Shown: positions 45,050-53,349 of the stretch, in pieces
How positions within the stretch are numbered: position 1 is the stretch's first letter
How the letters are laid out: each line of letters starts with the position of its first letter
Source: Variovorax sp. PAMC26660
GTDB lineage: Bacteria; Pseudomonadota; Gammaproteobacteria; Burkholderiales; Burkholderiaceae_C
Assembly (NCBI RefSeq): GCF_014302995.1
Contig: NZ_CP060295.1
Coordinates: 1,550,001-1,614,000, forward strand
Length of the DNA stretch: 64,000 bases
Direction of reading: 5' to 3'
The notes under the pieces: model-generated
Told to the model about the DNA's origin: nothing
The model's database searches: none
Seen by the model: only the letters and a program-made list of their open reading frames with translations
Position numbers and translations under genes: made by a program

Positions 45050-46792
45050 ATGCGCCCTGGCCAGATCATCGTTCTTGCGACCCCTGTGTTCTTTCTTCTG
45101 ATCGCGATCGAATTCGTGGTCGGCCGCGTGCGCGCACGCCGGGGCACGGGGCAGGACACCTACCGCCTGGCCGATGCGGTCAACAGCATCGGGCTGGGCA
45201 TGCTGAGCCAGATCAGCGCGGTGCTCACCGGGCTGCTGCGCATCGGCATCTACACCGCCGTGTATTCGGCGGTGGTGCTGTTTCCGCAGGAGGCGGCCCG
45301 CGATTTCTGGACCACCTGGTACGGCTGGCTGCTGGCGCTGGTGTTCTACGACTTCTGCTACTACTGGCTGCACCGCATGGGCCACGAGTCGGCCGTGCTG
45401 TGGGCGGCGCACGTGGTGCATCACCAGAGCCAGCACTACAACCTGTCGACCGCGCTGCGGCAGACCTCAAGCGGCGCGCTGTTCGGCTGGATCTTCTACC
45501 TACCCATGGCGGTGGCGGGCGTGCCGCCACTGGTGTTCGCGGTGGTGGCATTGGTCGACCTGCTCTACCAGTTCTGGGTGCACACCGAGCAGGTCGGCAA
45601 GCTGGGCTGGTTCGACCGCTGGTTCTGTTCGCCGTCGAACCACCGGGTGCACCATGCCGTGAACGACCACTACCTGGACCGCAACTACGGCGGCATCCTG
45701 ATCATCTGGGACCGCATGTTCGGCACCTTCCGCGAGGAAGACGAACGCTGCGTCTACGGCACGCGCGGCGAGCTTCGCAGCTGGGACCCGCTGTGGGCCA
45801 ACGCAGAGGTGTACTGGGGGCTGGCGAAGGATTCATGGCATGCGAAGAGCTGGACCGACAAGCTGCGCGTGTGGCTCAAGCCGCCCGGTTGGCGGCCGGC
45901 CGATGTGGCGGCGCGCTTTCCGAAGCCGGCGTTCGACATCACGAAGGTGACGCGCTACGAGCCACCGATCAGCCCCGGCGTGCAGTGGTTTGCCGGCCTG
46001 CAATTCCTGTTGTTGCTGGTGGGCGTGGCGCTCTTCCTCTGGGTTTCCGATGCGATGCCGTTGCAGCAGTCGGCCGTCTGGCTGGCCGCGCTGACGGCGT
46101 GCCTGTGGGCCATCGGTTGCGCGCTGCAGGGGCGCCTTTCAGTCACCGAGGTGCTGCTGGTGGAAGCGGCCGCCTTCGCCACCGCGAGCGCGGCGCTGGA
46201 CATTGCGTGGCTGCATCACATCTTCAAGCCGCTGGCGCTGTCGATTGCCATCTTCTTCGCGGCGCGGCGCGCGATGAAAGCCGGCGCGGTGGGCCGGTTC
46301 GATGCGCTGCTGCTCGCGGGGCTGGTCGGCTCGCTCGCAGGCGACGTGCTGCTGATGGGCTCCGCCAGCCTGTTCGTGCCGGGCCTCGTGTGCTTTCTGC
46401 TCGCGCATCTGGCGTACATCGCGCTCTTTCGCATCGGCGTCGGCATGTTCCCGCGGCGCGGCGTGCTGGCGGTGACGCTGCTGATCGGCGTGGCGATGTA
46501 TGTGTTTCTCTGGCAGGGCGGATTGCCGCCGGCCTTGCGCATTCCTGTCGGCATCTATGTGACGGTGATCGCTTGCATGGCGGCGCAGGCCATCGGGCGG
46601 GCTGCGGTATTGCGTGACACCGATCCGTCCGCGCGATGGGTGGCGGTGGGTGCGTGCTTCTTCATGCTGAGCGACGCGCTGCTGGCGACGAATCGGTTCG
46701 TGATGCCGCTGCCGCTGGCGTCGCTGTGGGTGCTGGCCACGTATTACGTGGCGCAGATATTGATCGTTCGGCACGCTCGGCCTGCTGCCTGA
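45050..46792 (+). CDS. Fusion: fatty-acid-hydroxylase/alkylglycerol-monooxygenase-like protein with C-terminal YhhN (lysoplasmalogenase-like) domain
   Basis: 580 residues, membrane protein. The N-terminal 1-300 holds the di-iron histidine boxes of the sterol desaturase/fatty acid hydroxylase superfamily: YWLHRMGHES, AAHVVHHQSQHYNL and NHRVHHAVNDHY, plus a hydrophobic core, closest in pattern to alkylglycerol monooxygenase (ether-lipid O-alkyl cleavage). About 305-365 holds extra helices. About 370-575 is a YhhN/TMEM86-type domain: KPLALSIAIFFAARRAM, LLAGLVGSLAGDVLLMGSAS, FLLAHLAYIALF and ACFFMLSDALLATNRFV, ending TYYVAQILIV. YhhN-type proteins include lysoplasmalogenases that cleave vinyl-ether bonds. 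One chain thus joins two ether-lipid-directed modules. Alternatively it could be a hydroxylase with a YhhN regulatory domain. Confidence 0.85.
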   Translation: MRPGQIIVLATPVFFLLIAIEFVVGRVRARRGTGQDTYRLADAVNSIGLGMLSQISAVLTGLLRIGIYTAVYSAVVLFPQEAARDFWTTWYGWLLALVFYDFCYYWLHRMGHESAVLWAAHVVHHQSQHYNLSTALRQTSSGALFGWIFYLPMAVAGVPPLVFAVVALVDLLYQFWVHTEQVGKLGWFDRWFCSPSNHRVHHAVNDHYLDRNYGGILIIWDRMFGTFREEDERCVYGTRGELRSWDPLWANAEVYWGLAKDSWHAKSWTDKLRVWLKPPGWRPADVAARFPKPAFDITKVTRYEPPISPGVQWFAGLQFLLLLVGVALFLWVSDAMPLQQSAVWLAALTACLWAIGCALQGRLSVTEVLLVEAAAFATASAALDIAWLHHIFKPLALSIAIFFAARRAMKAGAVGRFDALLLAGLVGSLAGDVLLMGSASLFVPGLVCFLLAHLAYIALFRIGVGMFPRRGVLAVTLLIGVAMYVFLWQGGLPPALRIPVGIYVTVIACMAAQAIGRAAVLRDTDPSARWVAVGACFFMLSDALLATNRFVMPLPLASLWVLATYYVAQILIVRHARPAA

Positions 46793-46810
46793 CTTTGTCT
46801 TTCTCTTTCT

Positions 46811-46909
46811 CCCTCCCCTCTCGGGGGAGGGTTGGGGTGGGGGCAAGCGGCGTCACCACTGGGCACGCTCTGCCTGCCCCCATCCCAACCTTCCCCCAGA
46901 GGGGGAAGG
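46811..46909. repeat. Large imperfect palindrome between convergent genes
   Basis: The left arm 46811-46845 (CCCTCCCCTCTCGGGGGAGG and on to GGGGTGGGGGCA) pairs with the right arm 46871-46909 (TGCCCCCATCCCAACC and on to AGAGGGGGAAGG). Inner palindromes lie in each arm. The shared parts also occur at 31438-31462. It may be a bidirectional terminator for the hydroxylase-YhhN gene and the NTF2-like gene. Confidence 0.7.
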
Positions 46910-46927
46910 AGCAGACCCGACGCTCGG

Positions 46928-47308
46928 CTATGCGGGCTTTCGCCCCATCGTCGGTAGGCCGATCTCGAACGACGCCGTCCGGATCAGGCCATCCCTGACC
47001 ACATAGATGCAAACCATCTCCACGGTGCCCACACCCTCGGGGAAGTTGCGCGTCACCACCTCGTGGTCGACCACGACATCCCCCATGACCGAGCGCTGCA
47101 GCAGATGCGCATGAAGATCGGGCTCCGCGAAGCGGACCTCTGTTCGGGCGCGCAACTCGGCGTGCCCGGAAGCCAGCAGCTTTCCCGCCAGTTCGTATTG
47201 CCGGGCGTCTTCGGCATAGGTGGCCAGCCATGCCTGAAGGTCCTTCGCGTTGTAGGCAGCCAACTGGCGCTGGACCACGGCTTCCGCGGAGAAATGAAGA
47301 AGCGTCAC
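46928..47308 (-). CDS. SnoaL-like/NTF2-fold protein
   Basis: 126 residues. The N-terminal helix AVVQRQLAAYNAKDLQAWLA and the following beta-rich half (VRFAEPDLHAHLLQR, VDHEVVTRNFPEGVGTVEMV) match the cone-shaped NTF2 fold. Such proteins act as isomerases, cyclases or steroid-binding accessories; the function here is unknown. Start at ATG 47308; followed leftward from the dmeF gene across only 4 bases, so it is probably cotranscribed. Confidence 0.72.
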   Translation of the reverse strand: MTLLHFSAEAVVQRQLAAYNAKDLQAWLATYAEDARQYELAGKLLASGHAELRARTEVRFAEPDLHAHLLQRSVMGDVVVDHEVVTRNFPEGVGTVEMVCIYVVRDGLIRTASFEIGLPTMGRKPA

Positions 47309-47312
47309 GGGC

Positions 47313-48269
47313 TCAGTCCACGCAGCGCTGGATTTCCACCGTCGAGTGGCGGATTTCCTCGTGCATCGAGAAGCAGGCGCGCACCTCGTCGGCCGTCAGC
47401 GTGAGCGAGTGCGTCACGACGGTGAGCGCGCAGGCATAGGCGCCACGGCCGACGCGCCACACGTGCAGGTCGGCGACGCGGGTTTCAGACTCGGCCAGGG
47501 TGGTTTCCACGCCTTCTCGGATCTCGGCCGTCACCGGGTGGTCCATCTCGCGGTCGAGCAGCACCTTGCCGGTTTCCTTCAGCAGCCCCTTGGCCCAGAT
47601 CGCGACCAGCACCGCGCCGACGATGCCCATCGCCGGGTCGAGCCAGGCCCAGCCGTAGAACCAGCCGCCCAGCAGCGCCGCGATAGCGAGCACCGATGTG
47701 GCGGCGTCGGCCACCACGTGGATGTAGGCGGAGCGCAGGTTCAGGTCGTGGCCATGGCCGTCGTGGTCGTGATGGTCATGCCCGTGGTGCCCATGGTCAT
47801 GGCCGTGGTCGTGATGCGTGCCGCCCAGCAGCCGCGCACAGACCAGGTTGACCACCAGCCCCAGCACGGCCACCGAGATGGCTTCGGGGTAGTGAATGGC
47901 CGAGGGCGACCACAGCCGCTCCAGCGAGCCCGCCACCATCAGCGCCGCGATGCCGAGCAGCACCAGTGCGCTCGCGAAGCCGCCGAGCACCTCGATCTTC
48001 CAGGTGCCGAAGGCGAAGCGCGGGTCGCGCGCGTAGCGCCGCGCAGCCGCATAGGCGAAGGCGCTCAGGCCGATGGCCAGCGCGTGCGAACTCATGTGCC
48101 AGCCGTCGGCCAGCAATGCCATCGAGTTGAACCACCAGCCGGCGCCGATCTCGACGACCATCATCACGGCGGTGATCCACATCACCAGCCGCGTGCTGCG
48201 CTCGGCCGAAACATTGCCGGCGCCGAAATGGTGGTCGTGCTGCCAGGCGCTCAGGTCATGGGTGTGCAT
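47313..48269 (-). CDS. dmeF: Cation diffusion facilitator, DmeF-type Co/Ni/Zn exporter
   Basis: 318 residues with six helices. HADxxHxxxDxxA-type metal site elements are visible (LLADGWHMSSHALAIG and HVVADAATSVLA). A His-rich cytoplasmic loop of about 22 residues (THHDHGHDHGHHGHDHH and onward) follows helix IV, as in DmeF. Exports divalent metals from the cytoplasm. It follows ruvB by 7 bases and precedes the NTF2-like gene. Cobalt/nickel specificity is inferred from the family. Confidence 0.85.
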   Translation of the reverse strand: MHTHDLSAWQHDHHFGAGNVSAERSTRLVMWITAVMMVVEIGAGWWFNSMALLADGWHMSSHALAIGLSAFAYAAARRYARDPRFAFGTWKIEVLGGFASALVLLGIAALMVAGSLERLWSPSAIHYPEAISVAVLGLVVNLVCARLLGGTHHDHGHDHGHHGHDHHDHDGHGHDLNLRSAYIHVVADAATSVLAIAALLGGWFYGWAWLDPAMGIVGAVLVAIWAKGLLKETGKVLLDREMDHPVTAEIREGVETTLAESETRVADLHVWRVGRGAYACALTVVTHSLTLTADEVRACFSMHEEIRHSTVEIQRCVD

Positions 48270-48276
48270 GGGCTTC

Positions 48277-49341
48277 TCAAACTCCGAACAGGTCCTGGCC
48301 GTCCGAGCGGCTGGAAGGCGGGGTCACGCCCAGGTGGCGGTACGCTGCCAGCGTGGCGATGCGCCCGCGCGGCGTGCGTTGCAGGTAGCCCTGTTGAATG
48401 AGGTAGGGCTCGATCACGTCCTCGATGGTGTCGCGCTCTTCGCCGATGCTGGCGGCCACGTTGTCCAGCCCGACCGGGCCGCCGTCGAAGCGGTGGATCA
48501 CGGCTTCGAGCAGCTTGCGGTCCATCAGGTCGAAGCCCTGCGGATCGACGTCGAGCATGGCCAGCGCCTTGTGCGCGATGTCTTCGGTGATGCGGCCGTT
48601 GCCCTTGACCTCGGCGTAGTCGCGCACGCGGCGCAGCAGGCGATTGGCAATGCGGGGCGTGCCGCGCGAACGGCGGGCGATCTCGAAGCCGCCGGTTTCG
48701 TCGGTTTCCACCTTGAGCAGGCGGGCGCTGCGGGTCACGATCAACGCCAGCTCTTCGGGTGTGTAGAACTCCAGCCGCGCGACGATGCCGAAGCGGTCGC
48801 GCAGCGGGTTGGTCAGCATGCCGGCGCGGGTGGTGGCGCCCACCAGCGTGAAGGGCTGCAGGTCGAGCTTGATGCTGCGCGCCGCGGGGCCTTCGCCGAT
48901 CATGATGTCGATCTGGTAGTCCTCCAGCGCGGGGTACAAAATTTCTTCGACGACCGGGCTCAGGCGGTGGATCTCGTCGATGAAGAGCACGTCGTTGGGC
49001 TCCAGGTTGGTCAGCAGCGCCGCCAGGTCCTTGGGCTTTTCGAGCACGGGGCCGGAGGTCTGGCGCAGGTTGACGCCCAGCTCGGCCGCGATGATGTGCG
49101 ACAGCGTGGTCTTGCCCAGGCCAGGTGGGCCGAACAGCAGCACGTGGTCGAGCGCCTCTTTGCGCTTGCGCGCGGCGCCGATGAAGATTTCAAGCTGCTC
49201 GCGCACCTTCGCCTGACCGACATATTCGTCGAGCAGCTTGGGGCGCAAAGCCCGCTCGATGGCCTCTTCGTTGGGCGAAGCAGGGGCTGCGGACACCACG
49301 CGTTGGGGGGCGGGCGCGAAGTCGTCGGTCTGGATGGTCAT
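48277..49341 (-). CDS. ruvB: Holliday junction branch migration helicase subunit RuvB
   Basis: 354 residues of the hexameric AAA+ motor that drives branch migration with RuvA. Walker [17 protein letters not shown], Walker [15 protein letters not shown], sensor [18 protein letters not shown] and the C-terminal winged helix ending [14 protein letters not shown] are all present. N-terminal extension [12 protein letters not shown]. The ATG at 49341 gives the normal length. RuvA is not adjacent; the gene is separated from the ynb-type operon by a dispersed repeat. Confidence 0.97.
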   Translation of the reverse strand: MTIQTDDFAPAPQRVVSAAPASPNEEAIERALRPKLLDEYVGQAKVREQLEIFIGAARKRKEALDHVLLFGPPGLGKTTLSHIIAAELGVNLRQTSGPVLEKPKDLAALLTNLEPNDVLFIDEIHRLSPVVEEILYPALEDYQIDIMIGEGPAARSIKLDLQPFTLVGATTRAGMLTNPLRDRFGIVARLEFYTPEELALIVTRSARLLKVETDETGGFEIARRSRGTPRIANRLLRRVRDYAEVKGNGRITEDIAHKALAMLDVDPQGFDLMDRKLLEAVIHRFDGGPVGLDNVAASIGEERDTIEDVIEPYLIQQGYLQRTPRGRIATLAAYRHLGVTPPSSRSDGQDLFGV

Positions 49342-49374
49342 TTGAGAGAGGTGTGCGCCAACGAGTTTAGTCCC

Positions 49375-49456
49375 GAGCGCCGCGCCGGGCCGCCCCAAGC
49401 AAGCGAGCGGCCCCCTCGGGGGGCAGCGAGGACACGAAGTGCCGAGCGTGGGGGCC
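49375..49456. repeat. Dispersed GC-rich intergenic repeat, full copy
   Basis: Starts with GAGCGCCGCGCCGGGCCGCC, continues CCAAGCAAGC, then a palindromic GGCCCCCTCGGGGGG section and ends GTGCCGAGCGTGGGGGCC. The first 30 bases (49375-49404) recur exactly at 51940-51969. Typical of multi-copy intergenic repeats in Comamonadaceae genomes. Confidence 0.75.
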
Positions 49457-49460
49457 ATTC

Positions 49461-49490
49461 TTCACTGGCAGAATGCTTCGGCCATATAAC
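49461..49490 (+). promoter_or_regulatory. Probable sigma-70 promoter of the ynb-type operon
   Basis: TTCACT (49461-49466), 18 bases, TATAAC (49485-49490). Transcription would start about 15 bases before the GTG at 49511, with ACGAGGGGAAG as ribosome-binding site in the short leader. Confidence 0.45.
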
Positions 49491-49510
49491 AAACGAGGGG
49501 AAGCCAGCAC

Positions 49511-50137
49511 GTGTCCATCTACGAACTGAAGCCGCGTTTCCAGGCCCTGCTGCGGCCGCTGGTGGTCCGCCTGCATGCGATGGGTGTCACCGCCAACCAG
49601 GTCACGATGGCGGCATGCGTCGTATCGGTCGCGCTCGGGCTCTGGCTTTTCTTTGCCGCCCCCTCGCTCGCGGCCTTCGGGCTCATCCCCGCATGGATGT
49701 TCCTGCGCATGGCCTTCAACGCCATCGACGGCATGCTGGCGCGCGAGCACAACCAGCAAAGCAAGCTGGGCGCCTTTCTCAACGAACTGACCGACGTGGT
49801 CTCCGATGCCGCGCTCTACCTGCCCTTTGCACTGGTGCTGCCGTTCAGCCCGTTCTGGGTCGGCGCGGTGATCGTGCTGGCCGGGCTGAGCGAATTCGCC
49901 GGCGCGCTGGGCCCCACGGTGGGCGCCTCGCGCCGTTACGACGGGCCGTTGGGCAAGAGCGACCGGGCCTTCGTGTTCGGCGCGCTCGGCCTCTACGTGG
50001 CGCTGGGCTGGCCGCTGCCGGGCTGGACGGCCTGGCTGATGCCGCTGGTCGCCGCGCTCGTGGCCTGGACCACCGTCAACCGCATTCGCCGCGCATTGGC
50101 CGAAGCCGATGCTGCCGGCACGGCCGGCCGCCGCTGA
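49511..50137 (+). CDS. CDP-alcohol phosphatidyltransferase family protein, YnbA-like
   Basis: 208 residues, polytopic membrane protein. The family motif is D1-x2-D2-G-x2-A-R-x8-G-x3-D3-x3-D4. Here it reads N70-A-I-D73-G-M-L-A77-R78, G87 and N91-E-L-T-D95, so D1 and D3 are Asn while D2 and D4 remain. Family enzymes transfer a phosphatidyl group from a CDP-linked lipid to an alcohol using two metal ions held by the Asp set. The context (with YnbC/YnbD-like, acyltransferase and CdsA-like genes) matches Escherichia coli YnbA. The GTG start has GAGGGGAAG upstream. First gene of the operon. Confidence 0.85.
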   Translation: MSIYELKPRFQALLRPLVVRLHAMGVTANQVTMAACVVSVALGLWLFFAAPSLAAFGLIPAWMFLRMAFNAIDGMLAREHNQQSKLGAFLNELTDVVSDAALYLPFALVLPFSPFWVGAVIVLAGLSEFAGALGPTVGASRRYDGPLGKSDRAFVFGALGLYVALGWPLPGWTAWLMPLVAALVAWTTVNRIRRALAEADAAGTAGRR

Positions 50138-50171
50138 ACAACACACAACAAGACAGATTCACAGGGATTCA

Positions 50172-51941
50172 ATGACCAACAACACCACCCCACGCGTTCC
50201 GAACGAACTTCATTTCCAGACGCACGACGGCGAATCGCTGTTCTACCGCCACTGGCCCGCCACGGGCGCCACGCGGCGCGGCGCCATCGTGCTGTTCCAT
50301 CGCGGCCACGAGCACGGCGCGCGCATGGCGCACCTGGTCGATGAGCTGAACCTGCCCGACTTCGACTTCTTCGCCTGGGACGCCCGCGGCCACGGCCGCT
50401 CGCCCGGCCAGCGCGGCTACAGCCCGAGCTTCGGCACCTCGGTGCGCGACGTGCAGACCTTCGTGCATCACATCGGCAGCACGCACGGCGTGCCCGAACA
50501 AGACATCCACGTCGTCGCACAAAGCGTGGGCGCGGTGCTGATCGCCACTTGGGCGCACGACTACGCGCCCAAGGTGCGCGGCCTCACGCTGGCGTCTCCC
50601 GCCTTCAAGGTGAAGCTCTACGTGCCGTTCGCGCGCGCCGGGCTGGGGCTGATGCACAAGCTGCGCGGCCTGTTCTTCGTCAACAGCTATGTGAAGGCGA
50701 AGTTCCTCACGCACGACCCCGAGCGCATCGCCAGCTACGAGAGCGATCCGCTGATCTCGCGGCCCATCGCGGTCAACATCCTGCTGGGCCTGTACGAAGC
50801 GGCCGACCGCGTGGTGGCCGATGCCAACGCGATCACGCTGCCGGTGCAACTGCTGATCTCGGGCGCCGACTGGGTGGTGCACCACAAGCCGCAGCACCAG
50901 TTCTTCGAGCGGCTGGGCAGCGCGGTCAAGACCAAGACCGAACTGCCGGGCTTCTTCCATGACACGCTGGGCGAAAAAGACCGCGCGCCCGCGGTGGCGT
51001 CGATCCGCGAATTCATCCTGCAGCGCTTCGACGAGCCGGCCGTACCGGTCGACCGCCGCGAAGCGCACCTGAGCGGCGACACCGCCGATGAATCGCGCGC
51101 GCTGGCCGAACCGCTGTCGCCCCTGTCGCCGCGCGGCGCCTACTGGGCCATGACGCGCGGCGGCCTGCGCGTGGGCGGCACGCTGTCGAGCGGCATTGCA
51201 CTCGGCCACGCGACCGGTTTCGACTCGGGCAGCACGCTCGACTACGTCTACCGCAATCGTCCGGAAGGCAAGGGGCCGCTGGGCAAGTCCGTCGACAACA
51301 CCTACCTGAACTCCATCGGCTGGCGCGGCATTCGCCAACGCAAGATCCACGTCGAAGAGCTGCTGCGCATCGCGATGGAGCGGCTGGCCGAAATGCACCG
51401 CGAAGTGCGCGTGATGGACATCGCGGCCGGCCATGGCCGCTACGTGCTCGACGCGGTGCTGGCGAGCCCGGTCAAGGCTGCGTCGATCCTGCTGCGCGAC
51501 TACAGCGACATCAACGTGCGCGACGGTCGCGCACTCATCGCCGAGAAGGGCCTGGAAGACATTGCGCAGTTCGTGCAGGCCGACGCCTTCGACCGCATGA
51601 GCCTCGCGAGCGTGACGCCGCGCCCCACGCTGGCCGTGGTGTCGGGCCTGTATGAACTGTTCCCCGACAACGAAATGGTCAAGCGCTCGCTCGCGGGCGT
51701 GGGTGACGCGGTGGAAGACCGGGGCTACCTTGTCTACACCGGCCAGCCGTGGCATCCGCAACTCGAAATGATCGCGCGCGCGCTCACCAGCCATCGCCAG
51801 GGCGAAGCCTGGGTGATGCGCCGCCGCACGCAGGTCGAGATGGATCAGCTGGTGGAAGAAGCGGGCTTTCGCAAGATCGACCAGCGGGTCGATGAGTGGG
51901 GGATCTTCACGGTTTCGCTGGCGGTGCGCACCGGGCGATGA
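50172..51941 (+). CDS. Bifunctional alpha/beta hydrolase and SAM-dependent methyltransferase fusion, YnbC-like
   Basis: 589 residues. About 1-290 is a serine alpha/beta hydrolase with a nucleophile elbow in VVAQSVGAVLI (A-x-S-x-G, with S the nucleophile) and GRSPGQRGYSP upstream, related to monoacylglycerol/lysophospholipid lipases. About 400-589 is a class I methyltransferase, with motif I VMDIAAGHGRYVLDAV and a following acidic strand; catalytic details are unclear. The same fusion occurs as YnbC in Escherichia coli beside YnbA, YnbB and YnbD. It suggests hydrolysis and methylation of a lipid product, not yet established. Start at ATG 50172. Confidence 0.82.
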   Translation: MTNNTTPRVPNELHFQTHDGESLFYRHWPATGATRRGAIVLFHRGHEHGARMAHLVDELNLPDFDFFAWDARGHGRSPGQRGYSPSFGTSVRDVQTFVHHIGSTHGVPEQDIHVVAQSVGAVLIATWAHDYAPKVRGLTLASPAFKVKLYVPFARAGLGLMHKLRGLFFVNSYVKAKFLTHDPERIASYESDPLISRPIAVNILLGLYEAADRVVADANAITLPVQLLISGADWVVHHKPQHQFFERLGSAVKTKTELPGFFHDTLGEKDRAPAVASIREFILQRFDEPAVPVDRREAHLSGDTADESRALAEPLSPLSPRGAYWAMTRGGLRVGGTLSSGIALGHATGFDSGSTLDYVYRNRPEGKGPLGKSVDNTYLNSIGWRGIRQRKIHVEELLRIAMERLAEMHREVRVMDIAAGHGRYVLDAVLASPVKAASILLRDYSDINVRDGRALIAEKGLEDIAQFVQADAFDRMSLASVTPRPTLAVVSGLYELFPDNEMVKRSLAGVGDAVEDRGYLVYTGQPWHPQLEMIARALTSHRQGEAWVMRRRTQVEMDQLVEEAGFRKIDQRVDEWGIFTVSLAVRTGR

Positions 51942-51969
51942 GCGCCGCGCCGGGCCGCCCCAAGCAAGC
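51940..51969. repeat. Exact 30-bp partial copy of the dispersed repeat
   Basis: Identical over 30 bases to 49375-49404. It overlaps the last two bases of the YnbC-like stop codon, and the sequence that follows supplies GGAGG, the ribosome-binding site of the YnbD-like gene. Confidence 0.75.
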
Positions 51970-52002
51970 TCGCGCCGCAGTGCGCAGCACGGAGGCTTTC
52001 CG

Positions 52003-53349
52003 ATGACCGCCTGGCTCGCGCAGCGGCCCTGGAAGCGCGCCGCCGCATGGCTGGTGTTTTTGGGGCCGCTGTTCTATGCAACCTACGGCTTCGCCAACTG
52101 GTGGGCGACCACCTGTGCGAACGTGCCGTCGATGGCCTTCGAGTGGGAGCGGCACATACCGTTCTGGCCGTGGACCATCTTTCCGTACTGGACGATCAAC
52201 GTCTTCTACGCGCTGTCGCTGTTCCTCGCGCGCAGCAAGCACACGCTGGACCGGCATGCGTTGCGGCTCGTGACGGCGACGCTGATCGCCTGCACCTGTT
52301 TCATCGTCTGGCCGCTGCACTTCAGCTTCGGCCAGCCGCCGGTCGAGGGCGCGCCGGCGTTTCTGTTCAATGCGCTGCGCGGCTTCGACCAGCCTTTCAA
52401 CCAGGCGCCTTCGCTGCACATCGCACTGGCGGTGATCCTGTGGGATTGGTATCGGCAGTTCCTGCGCGCACTGTGGGCGCGGGTGGTGCTGCATGTGTGG
52501 GCGTTCGCGATCTGCGCCTCGGTGCTCACGACATGGCAGCACCACTTCATCGACATTCCGACCGGCGCGCTGCTCGGGCTGGTGTGCGTGTGGCTGTGGC
52601 CGCTGGAACGCGTGGTGTCGATGCCGCGCGCGTGGCGGATCACGCGCGATGCGCAACGCTGGAAGCTCGCGGGCTTCTATGCGATCGGTGCGGTGCTGTT
52701 TCTTGCCGCTGCGTTGTATGGCGGCGGTGTGTGGTTGTGGCTCGCATGGCCGGCGGCATCGCTCGCCTTCGTGGCGCTCAACTACATCGGCTTCGGCGCG
52801 CGCGGGTTCCAGATGAACGGACAGGGCCGCATGGGCTGGGCGGCGCGCTGGCTGTTCGCGCCGTACCGACTGGGCGCAGCGCTCAACGCCTGGCTCTGGA
52901 CGCGCAAGCTCCCGGCCTCCGTCGAAGTGGTGCCAGGCATTCGCCTGGGCCGCCGGCCCACGCACGCCGAATGGCTGGCCGCCGGCAAGCCCCGGCTGGT
53001 GAGCCTGTGCGCCGAGCTGCAGATGCCGGCCGGCGTGCCGCATGCGCGCTGCGTGCCTTTGCTCGATCTGGTCGTGCCGCCGACGGTGCGGCTGCAGCGC
53101 GCGGCGGCGGTCATCGAAGGCCAGCGCCGCAATGCGGACGGTGCACCGGTCTGGGTCTGCTGCGCGCTCGGCTTCTCGCGCAGCGCCGCCGCGGTGATCG
53201 CCTGGCTGGGCCGCTACGGCGCGGTCGGTGGCGTAGCGCAGGCTGAGGACGCCGTGCGCCGCGCGCGTCCGCAGATCGTGCTGCGCCCCGCATGGCGGGT
53301 GTCGCTGGCACCGCTGAATCCGGTGCAGGAGGCAACACCCCATGACTGA
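52003..53349 (+). CDS. Membrane phosphatase: PAP2-like plus dual-specificity/tyrosine phosphatase-like domain, YnbD-like
   Basis: 448 residues. The N-terminal half is a PAP2-type multi-helix membrane domain with PSLHIAL and a HHFIDIPTGALLG segment (the PSxH and HxxxD elements). The C-terminal third contains the Cys-based phosphatase signature C-x5-R as CALGFSRSAAA, preceded by Cys instead of the usual His (VCCALGFSR). The layout matches YnbD. It may dephosphorylate the lipid phosphate or a phosphoinositol-like headgroup. The ATG at 52003 follows GGAGG. The stop overlaps the next ATG region (53342). Confidence 0.82.
   Translation: MTAWLAQRPWKRAAAWLVFLGPLFYATYGFANWWATTCANVPSMAFEWERHIPFWPWTIFPYWTINVFYALSLFLARSKHTLDRHALRLVTATLIACTCFIVWPLHFSFGQPPVEGAPAFLFNALRGFDQPFNQAPSLHIALAVILWDWYRQFLRALWARVVLHVWAFAICASVLTTWQHHFIDIPTGALLGLVCVWLWPLERVVSMPRAWRITRDAQRWKLAGFYAIGAVLFLAAALYGGGVWLWLAWPAASLAFVALNYIGFGARGFQMNGQGRMGWAARWLFAPYRLGAALNAWLWTRKLPASVEVVPGIRLGRRPTHAEWLAAGKPRLVSLCAELQMPAGVPHARCVPLLDLVVPPTVRLQRAAAVIEGQRRNADGAPVWVCCALGFSRSAAAVIAWLGRYGAVGGVAQAEDAVRRARPQIVLRPAWRVSLAPLNPVQEATPHD

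Noticed and set aside
42766..46617. Very long open frame (over 1200 codons) on the + strand opposite two acyl-CoA dehydrogenase genes and the phosphoesterase
   Set aside because: It is antisense to genes with clear catalytic motifs and its translation is Arg/Ala/Gly-rich with no family features. GC-rich codon bias leaves frames open.
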